Part shown: one piece after another, positions 57,101 through 64,000 of the stretch
Numbering within the stretch: position 1 is the first letter of the stretch
Layout of the letters: every line of letters starts with the position of its first letter
Assembly: GCA_963969365.1 (NCBI GenBank)
Contig: OZ017756.1
Span: forward strand, 1,550,001-1,614,000
Reading direction: 5' to 3'
DNA length: 64,000 bases
Source: Asterochloris sp. CNOR1
Lineage: Eukaryota; Chlorophyta; Trebouxiophyceae; Trebouxiales; Trebouxiaceae
Notes under the pieces: model-generated
The model's input: only the letters and a program-made list of their open reading frames with translations
Told to the model about the DNA's origin: nothing
The model's database searches: none
Translations under genes and position numbers: made by a program

Positions 57101-59113
57101 CACCTTCAGCAGCAGAGCAAACAGTCGTGATACCAGGTGGAGAAGGGCCCACAGATGGGCCAGATGCACATTCAGGGTTCTTGCAGCACTGCTGAGCACC
57201 ATGCTGCAGCACCCAGATGGTTGAGCAGCTTCTGCAGGACAGTTCGTGCCGGGGAGTGAAGTCCCAATCATTGAGCAACTTCTGAAACATGCCCCCGCCT
57301 CCTGGACAGGCCAGGCAGGGACCCTGAGCGGGCCTCTGGCAGGTCAGTGCTTGTTGCCAGCTGGACTCGCTTCCTTTGGTGAGCAGCTTCTGCAGGATGA
57401 CGCTCGCTTCTGAGGGGGAGGTAGATGTAGTGGAACCAGCCATGCAGGGCCTCACATACAGCCTCAGGGTCAGCATGATGATCCGCACCTTTCAGACCAG
57501 CAAAGGACTTAACTTGCAAGCAGATTGACAGCAGCGTAAGCCTTGCAGCCACATCAATCATCACCCTGCTCCTGGCCCACATTGCTGAGAACCTTCTACA
57601 GGATGACAACCTCCACGTGAACAAGCCAATCAAGAATGAGGGACATCAAGCAGACCCCAGGCAGGCCCAGTGCTTGATGCACTCTGCCCCTGTCTCACAT
57701 TGTTGAGCAGCTTCTGCAGGATGACTCCTTCCTCCTGGACGAGCCAGATGCGAAGGTAGTCCCCTGTGGTGGCCATCAGGTCGGGGTGATGGGTCTCCTT
57801 GCTGGGCAAGAACATGATCTTGGTGGCTGGGTAGGGGTGGGTGAAGGTCAGGCGCTGGTCGCAGATGAAGCGCCCATACTCGTCATCCACTACACAGCAG
57901 CAGGCATGTTCTGCAGGTGTGTGCACGGCAAAACTCAACAGCAGGCATCTTGCAGTGATTTGCATGGTGGAGGGCTGTCTGCTGCAGGCTGTAGGCGCCT
58001 GGGCCCAGTTTGAAGTGCCCAGAGTCATCATTCACCTTTAGAGGGTTTGGTGCTTTGCAGTGATGACTGCAGCACTAAATGATACTCAGGGCCTGAGCAA
58101 CAGTGTGCCCTTCTGCTGTGTTGCACACCTCAGGCAGCAGATGTCATGCAGCGGCCCATACTTATCGCCAACTGCATAACAGCAGCAGCCGTTTCTTTGA
58201 AGTGTGCTGTGAAAGTGTGACAGAGGGCTGCCTGCTTGGGGGCAATGTGAGGCGTCCATGATCGTGCAGGCAGGATTGCTACAGCCAGTCTGTGCTTCGG
58301 CCGGGATGGAATGCAGCATTTGGTGATGTCCATGACCGGGCAGCAGGTTTATGTTGCCAGGCCAGGCCAGGGGGCGAGGGGCGGCCGGGGTTTTGAAGCT
58401 GTGCACTTGACGGGTGCACTGGTGAGCTCATGGCGGCCTGCTGTGCACCACACGCCCAGGCTTAGCCTGTGCAACTCTAGCCTGGCTGTCTCACATGTGA
58501 CCAGCTCCACCCTGTTCTGCACCTCCTCCTTGAAGGTGCCCACCGCCAGCCTGAAGCGTTTGTCCTCCCGATTCTGCAAGTCAGACAGGACTGCATGGGC
58601 AATCAGGTGGCAAGGGGCCTGGGCCAGCAAGAGCTGCCTGCTCAGCACACAGGGAAACTTCACATCCTCCCAGGTTCTGCATGGCTTTGTGATGGCAAAT
58701 GTGCTGGCTCAGCGAGGGCTGCCTGCTCATCAGGTGGCAAGCGTGCAGGACTGGCAGCTGGGCAGTCAGCAGCTCGCGTGAGGCTGGAATGCTCAATTGG
58801 TGAGCATTTGTGGGAGGCAGCTGTGCTGACAGCCATGAGCCAGCCAGGCTTGAGCATCAAGCCCAACAGGCCTGCAGGCAATAGCCCTGGCAGCAGAGCA
58901 CGGCTCAACATAAGGAGAACGACGCAGTTGCTACTGCTGAGCATGTCTGAGGCTGTGTGAGCAGAGCTGCAGACTCACGCTCCAGTTCATGCCAAAGACC
59001 GTGTCGTCACATTCATAAGTGTAGATCTCTGCCTGTTTTTCTGGCCCTGCAGAGACCTGCAGGCGGGCACTACTGCTGATGTCTGGGCAGCAGCAACTGC
59101 TGGCCACTTGCAT
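54188..59113 (-). CDS. WD40-repeat protein of the LWD/TTG1/AN11 (DCAF7) family
   Basis: Beta-propeller scaffold. In plants, relatives regulate the circadian clock and epidermal fate; in animals they scaffold kinases. Exons: 59113?-58979, 58573-58495, 57889-57699, 56687-56574, 55986-55865, 55118-54981, 54470-54188. Collinear with Arabidopsis LWD1: [136 protein letters not shown], ending in SKTQILRV. The N-terminus upstream of AEIYTYE is uncertain; an in-frame ATG at 59113 was taken provisionally. The intron after 56574 has a GC donor (GAG|GCAAGC). Three introns contain copies of the upstream exon's end. Confidence 0.92.
54858..54921 (-). repeat. copy of a WD40 exon end with its donor
   Basis: On the plus strand, CTGCTTACTAAAATTGCAGC then ACCACAGCCTTCATCGAAG parallels the real border TTGCTTACCGTATGTCCAAC then ACCACAACTTTCATTGAG (54973-55011). 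The GTAAGC donor and about 45 bp of exon are both copied into the intron. Confidence 0.9.
56341..56453 (-). repeat. two copies of a WD40 exon end in the following intron
   Basis: The real exon end encodes [10 protein letters not shown] (56574-56603). A copy at 56341-56375 could encode [10 protein letters not shown], and another at 56417-56453 could encode [11 protein letters not shown]. Both lie within 240 bp downstream of the real donor. Confidence 0.85.
57001..57631 (-). repeat. five degenerate copies of a WD40 exon's donor edge in one intron
   Basis: The real exon end (plus 57694-57750) encodes [12 protein letters not shown] then GTGAG. Similar sequence recurs at 57577-57631, 57378-57420 (could encode [12 protein letters not shown]), 57268-57314 ([11 protein letters not shown]), 57219-57253 and 57001-57047 ([11 protein letters not shown]). 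The shared core on the plus strand is GAGCAGCTTCTGCAGGATGAC. Confidence 0.92.
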
Positions 59114-59602
59114 GCAATGGCAGGCCATCTGAGGAGCATTGTGTAGGACAGTAGGTGCCAGGCTGGCAGCAGGCATGCTCTGAGCTTGATAGTTCTGCCC
59201 CACAGCAATGGGGCATGATCCACACGTATCCCAGGGATATGTGCTGCGGCAACTCACCATGCTGGCAAACAATCTGTTCCTGCTGTGACCTGCCTTCCTT
59301 GTCAGCAGCTGGCTTAGCCAAATGGCATCCCTCCATCATGGTAGCCCTGACATGCCATTGGGGCCAGGCTCGGCACAGCCGGGTCTGGCTCTGCGACGGG
59401 GGAATTACACAGTTCAGAATTGCACGGGGTCGCAAGCTGACAGTTGCTGTAAGGCAGTCCTTGATCTCAGCTCTCTCTGTGCAGTGAGACGTAATCTGCA
59501 AGCCTGTCAAGAGGCCTGATGGGCTGCAAGCGCCCTCACCGACAGCCTCTAAACGCAGCACAGTCGTGGCGCAAGAAAGCAAGTGTAACAGAGGAGATCT
59601 GC
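59114..59602. promoter_or_regulatory. divergent region between the WD40 and MoaD genes
   Basis: Holds the 5' ends of two divergent genes. The WD40 first exon may extend into it; a possible coding end ATG|GTGAGT is visible on the minus strand near 59260. No clear core promoter motif was identified. Confidence 0.35.
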
Positions 59603-59936
59603 ATGCCCTGCATCAAGGTCCTCTTCTTTGCCCGAGCAAGGGAGCTGGCCGGCACAGACCAGGCTGAGCTCAATCTTGCAGACGGTGTCAACAGTGATGA
59701 TCTGCTGCACCTGCTGTTCGAAAGATATCCAGGCCTGCAGGTCTGCGACAAAGAGATGCTATGAGTAGATAGCCATCAGCTGCAAGCTGCATAAAAACAT
59801 GCATGACTCTTTCGCGCAGGAAATCAAGGACTCCACAGTGCTGAGCCTGAACCTGGAGTACATACAGCCAGGAGACAAGAAGGTCCTGCAGCCCAGGGAC
59901 GAGGTGGCTGTCATCCCACCAATCAGCGGGGGCTGA
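59603..59936 (+). CDS. MOCS2A: molybdopterin synthase small subunit (MoaD/MOCS2A)
   Basis: Ubiquitin-like sulfur carrier of molybdopterin synthase in molybdenum cofactor synthesis; its C-terminal glycine is thiocarboxylated. Two exons, 59603-59740 and 59820-59936, give 84 aa, the usual length. The beginning MPCIKVLFFARARELAG and the end RDEVAVIPPISGG are diagnostic, including the terminal Gly-Gly. The intron is short (79 bp). An in-frame upstream ATG at 59519 would add 28 residues. The protein acts in the cytosol. It is divergent to the WD40 gene and co-directional with the rhomboid gene, with no obvious functional link. Confidence 0.95.
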
Positions 59937-60201
59937 GACGCAAGGCAAGTTCAGCTGGTACTTGGGCGGTGAGGGCGCGCCAGCACAAGGGCTTGCCTGG
60001 CTCACAGCAGTCAGCTGGCAGACACCACAGCTAGACCTTCTGTCAGTCTTCGGAGTATGAGGCTGCTGCAGTCAACGATGCTGACACTGCGGACATTGGC
60101 CAAGCAGCCTCTCTCAAGATGAGCTCGCCACCTCACCACGTGAGCCCAGGCATTGCACTCACCGCTGCCTTGCTATCTGCAGCTTTTTGATCTCCTCACA
60201 G

Positions 60202-62369
60202 CCCAAAGCTGCCTGCCTGGCTGCAGATAGTCCTTCGAGACCGGGTGGTGGCCTGGTTCACAGGCCTGCCTTGGCTAACCAAGTGAGCTGAAGTAGAGTG
60301 CAGCAGTCCTGTCAACTGTACGTCTGTCTCACGCCTTAAGACTTTATCGCCACAATGTGTGTGCTCTGTAGGGTGGTTCTGACAGGCAATGTCATTGTCT
60401 TTGTGCTGACATCCCTAGTGGGGCCAGGCACTCATGGATTGACCTGCCTATCAGCACAAGCTGTGCTCCAGCGCCTTCAAGGTGAGTCCTGTGTCATGCA
60501 TGCTGCACTGCCACCACAGAACATGTACACAGGTCAGCTGCACTGCCTGTGATGTTGCTGTACTGTGCAGCCTTGCCGGTTGCGTTCTTGCAGTGACTTG
60601 CAAGTGCTTGTTGCCTTGCACTCAGCTGCATCTGCAGACCGCCTCACGCCTGACAGCGCACAGCTTACTCCCTGTGAACTTTTCCCGCCCTGCAGTGTAC
60701 CGTCTGATCACAGCCCCGCTGGTGCACGGCAGCATCATGCACCTGTTGTTCAACATGCTGGCCTTGGTGCCCATTGCCAGCGGCCTGGAGCGATCCCAGG
60801 GCACTCTGCACCTGGCTGCCCTCCTGGCAGTGCTGATCCTGCTGGGCAATGCCGGCTACGTGCTGTTGGCCTCACTGGTCCAGATCGCCAGCACCCTTCT
60901 GAGCCTCCAGTGAGTGCCCTGACCACTATGAGGCGAGCAGCCTTCTGCAGCTCCATTGAGCATGAGTCTGCCTGATGACCCGCCGTGCATTCAGCCTGCT
61001 GGTGCATGCAGCACTGGCCGGTGGTTCCGCATGCCGCTGCCTATTCATTGGACAAGACCTGAGACCACCCATGCGATACCTGTTCCGGCACCGGTGCAGC
61101 TACTGGCGGGACATGTGTTGTTGTGCAGCCTGTCATTGCGCGGCCAAAATTGTCCATGTGCCAGCCCCACCATCATCTGCCGTGCTGCAGGCTTGGGCAG
61201 GCACTTGCCCACCAGTGCGCCATCGGCTTCTCTGGCATTGTCTTTGGCCTCATCGTCATCGACAATTTAGTCAGCCATGCCACCAGCAGGAGCATCTTCG
61301 GCCTGTTCTCTGTCCCCGCCAGGGTGTACCCCTGGGCCTTGATGGTGCTGTGGCAGCTGCTGCTGCCAAGTGTGTCCTTCCTGGGGCACCTCACCGGCAT
61401 TATGGTGAGCACTTACTGCAGCATTCTGAATCTAGGTGTTGGTTGCCACATGCGGGCCACATGGGGCAGACTGCAGAGGTTTGGGTGGCTGCATGACAGC
61501 ATTCAGCAGAGCCATCCGTGGCTGCCAGCCCATGCCGGGGGTGAGACTGACTTGCTCCTGCAGGTGGGCGAGTGCTGGGTCAAGGGATGGCTGAAGCATG
61601 TGACGCCCTCCCTGGCATGCCTGGAGGCCCTTGAAGGCAGACCCTTCCTGTCAAGGCTGGTCATGCAGCCCAACTACTGCCCATGCAGTGCTGTGGGTGG
61701 CAGCAGCCTCGCCAGCGCGCTGCCCACAAGCTTTGGTGCTGGGTTGGCCCCAGGGCGCGGGGAACAGCAGGTGGCTCAGGTGGGCCGCTTGCCTCATCAG
61801 CCAGGTGCCTTGAGGGAAGCATCCTTGAATTGCGTTTGCAGGACTCTGAGCACAACACTGCACCCTTGCATTCTCAACACGATACAGCAACGCTTCCGGC
61901 AGGATGCTGGGTGGCTGGGCACCATGCTGCATCTGTGTGCTTCCTGTCAACATCTCAACCTGGCTGCTATAGGCTCCCACTGCTGCTTGGACGGGATCAG
62001 GGCGGGCTATTGGCATTCCTGCCACATCAGGGAGCCGCTGGTTCAACGCTCGCAGCGCAGATTATTCAGAAGTGCCTAGTGAGGTGCCAGATGTACAGCC
62101 AGCTCTACGGCAGGCTGCAGCTGGCAGCAGCAGTGGCTCATTAGCCCTGCTCAACCCACAGGACAAGGGTGAGATTTGCCTGGCTGCCTGTGCACTTGAG
62201 ACAGTGCTGCTGCTGATATGACTGACTTGATGCAGGGGGGCCTACAACACAAGCTCCCAGCCCACATGAGGCAAGGGCTGCTGCAGCTCAAGCAGCCATC
62301 GCCAGGGCAGAGGCTGCTGCTGCAGCCAAGCAGTGGCAACAAGACCAGGAGCAACAAAGCCAGCTTTAG
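60202..62369 (+). CDS. rhomboid-family intramembrane protease, RBL15-like (5' end unresolved)
   Basis: Polytopic membrane serine protease. Exons: 60202-60282, 60372-60481, 60696-60909, 61191-61404, 61564-61779, 61973-62168, 62236-62369 (388 codons placed). Catalytic landmarks: VHGSIMHLLFNMLALVPIAS (oxyanion His/Asn segment), the serine in CAIGFSGIVFGLIVID, and the histidine in FLGHLTGIM. ATSRSIFGLFSVPARVYPWA and the LLLPSVSF region match plant RBL15 closely. The C-terminal part is Ala/Gln-rich (HEARAAAAQAAIARAEA, ending DQEQQSQL), and the UBA domain of plant RBL15 is not seen. The initiation exon is uncertain. Short ATG frames near 60056 and 60118 exist, but neither gives a clean phase match to the 60202 exon. 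Confidence 0.88.
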
Positions 62370-62587
62370 CACAGCTGCGTCTGCCTTGACAAGTACACTT
62401 CAAAATGCTGATAGGCTGACAGACATTAGAAGAAGGCAAGGCGCAGCTTCTGTACGAAAACAAAAACGGAAGTGAGCCACGGGGGCTCTCTCTCTTTGAT
62501 CAGACAGGCATCACAGAGCGTTGAGCATATAGACCACGCCAACATCGAAAGCAGAATCTCGTCCTTGACAAGGGCAAAGCCCCCAGC

Positions 62588-64000
62588 ATGGACTTGCCGT
62601 CAAGCAGTAGAGGAGCCTATGAGCACCTACCGAAAGAGGACGAATCACATGGCGTGGTGACAGGATGTGAGTCTTTGTGCTGATGTGAGTATGCCTAAGC
62701 CAAGTCTCACAAGCACTGTCCATCTGCTGCAGATCCTGTTGAGGGACCTGTGCAAGGCGCTCCAGCCTCAGCAGAGCAACAGCAGGCTCGGGAGCAAGTG
62801 GAAGGCATTCCATCACCCCCACATCCAGCACGGGCGCACCCTGTGCTTCGTGAGGAATTCTGCCTGCCATATGACTGCAACTTCACCATCTGGTGAGCAT
62901 TAAGCTGCTGCATCCCACAGGATTGTCCCTCAGTTATTTGCTCAAATGCCTGCACGCCGAGCACACTTTACTCAACTGCAGCCCTTGTTCAGCAGCTCTT
63001 TGCGTTGCAGGGAGCACCTGGACCCACGTGACAGGGTCTTGTTTGACATATTGGACCAAGGGGGCACAGTCCGCTTCAGGTGGGGTCCCACAAAGCAGAA
63101 AGCTGAACTGCCGTGCTGATGCCAATACCTGCTCACTGTTGTGCTGGCCAGCGCCAGTGGCTGCTTGCATTGCCAGTTGCTGTCGTCCACAGCTCAGGGG
63201 TGCTGAAGGTACCTGTGCATCTGCAGGGTGCTGGGTCCTCGCTTTGGGGGGCAGAGGTTTCTGGTAAATGCTGAGGGCACGAGGTGTTTGCTAGCCATGA
63301 TGGAGTCAGGCTGGAGTAGCAAGTGGCGGATGTACACAGATGGTCGCTTTGCAAAGATCAGTAAGGTGGCCACTATCAAGCCAGCGCGTGGTAACGCTGA
63401 GGTGAGCTTGGCGTTGCAGATGTTGTTCTAGTAGGCAGTGTCAGGCCCCTCTGCTTTAGGAGGCAAGCCAACAGTGTCTAGGATGCTGCCCTGCTGCTAA
63501 CGACTGAACATAGTGAGACGCTGCCACTTGCAGCATGCACCATCTGCACCTTCCTGCGGGCTCCTGTGGGGGGACTGCTGTGCTGCAGTTTCTCACTCTT
63601 CTGTACTGTTCACCATCACCTTGCTGCGCCCTGCAGGTGCGGTTCAAGGGCGCAGTGCAGCAGCGGCTGCACCCTGGCTTGGATGACAAGCAGCGCAAGG
63701 TGCTGAGGCGTGCAGGGCCTGACAACAGAGCTCATGGTGATGGATTTGGGACTTCTGTGCAGCTGCAGCGGCAGGTGGGCTGAAGCAGCGAAGTCGCTGT
63801 GTTGATCGGCCTGGCAGCTAGCCTGCTACACTGGAAATCAGTGTCTTGTTGAAAGTACCAGGCCCAAAAGGTTGAGCTGCCATAGTCTGCACCACACAAT
63901 GCATTCAGTGAGGATTTGGCAGCCCTTGTGGGTCAGCCTGGCAGAATGTGGGAGATGACTGTCAGGGATAACACTCCTGTGCTGCAATCTGCAGGGGCAG
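62588..64000 (+). CDS. LURP-one-related (LOR)-like protein, 3' end outside window
   Basis: Exons: 62588-62666, 62733-62892, 63011-63079, 63227-63401, 63637-63774, with a possible next acceptor near 63994. Phases agree. After an Ala/Gln/Pro-rich N-terminus the protein reads LREEFCLPYDCNFTIWEHLD, then RVLFDILDQGGTVRFRVLGP, RFLVNAEGTRCLLAMMESGW and SKWRMYTDGRFAKISKV. The order (Y/V)xDxxGxxxFxV, then (L/V)xxxGxxLL, then Wxxy-x-G-xxaxixK fits the LOR/tubby-C-like barrel fold. That assignment is by pattern only. A final exon (VRFKGAVQQRLHPGLDDKQR) leads to the window edge. Confidence 0.6.

Noticed and set aside
61123-62079. 318-codon plus-strand open frame as a single rhomboid exon
   Set aside because: Only 61191-61404 and 61564-61779 match the family; the stretch between has donor and acceptor sites and no similarity.
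1-64000. CRISPR arrays, transposons, tRNA or rRNA genes, biosynthetic operons of bacterial type
   Set aside because: No regularly spaced identical repeats, terminal inverted repeats with a transposase, cloverleaf candidates or operon-like CDS packing were found; the spliceosomal introns show nuclear eukaryotic DNA.

Overview
The window looks like nuclear DNA of a green alga, most likely a trebouxiophyte (Coccomyxa-like). That placement is inference. What the sequence shows is moderately GC-rich DNA with intron-dense genes (up to 20 exons), donors mostly GTGAG or GTAAG, acceptors overwhelmingly CTGCAG, and plant-type products: plastid KAS III, an AUX1/LAX-like carrier, an organellar HSP90 ending in DPWKQ, and an LWD/TTG1-type WD40 protein. 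Exons were placed by hand from splice sites, reading phase and family homology. In the multi-exon models every internal junction keeps frame. Coordinates are precise, but no transcript data were used.

Layout. 0.4-2.0 kb (-): KAS III, running off the left edge. 2.2-5.8 kb (+): CAP10/GT90 glycosyltransferase copy 1. 6.5-11.7 kb (-): AUX1/LAX-like transporter. 13.3-22.5 kb (+): a long gene I do not recognise. 23.4-26.0 kb (-): secreted SAM methyltransferase. 27.6-31.8 kb (-): GT90 copy 2. 32.0-34.6 kb (-): secretory GT-B-like glycosyltransferase. 34.9-42.9 kb (+): plastid-type HSP90C. 43.6-47.7 and 48.6-53.7 kb (+): tandem GDSL esterases of the CE2 type. 54.2-59.1 kb (-): LWD/TTG1-like WD40 protein. 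59.6-59.9 kb (+): MoaD/MOCS2A. 60.2-62.4 kb (+): rhomboid of the RBL15 type. 62.6 kb to the right edge (+): LURP-one-related-like protein, partial. No tRNA, rRNA, CRISPR, transposase or insertion sequence was seen.

Functional theme. Six genes (two GT90, one GT-B-like, one methyltransferase, two CE2-like esterases) carry N-terminal signal sequences and act on glycans. Three of them lie side by side on the minus strand. They could together assemble, O-methylate and deacetylate secreted or cell-wall polysaccharides; this is inference.

Most unusual signal. Many introns contain degenerate extra copies of the edge of their own flanking exon, usually carrying the splice site with it. Examples are five copies of one donor edge in a single 1-kb WD40 intron, three copies of one acceptor edge in an HSP90 intron, and four and three acceptor-edge copies in two introns of the unrecognised gene. 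The same feature occurs in at least seven genes and looks like intron growth by repeated tandem duplication of exon-intron junctions. Two related observations go with it: the paralogous pairs disagree in intron positions, and 6 of about 107 placed introns use GC-AG borders.
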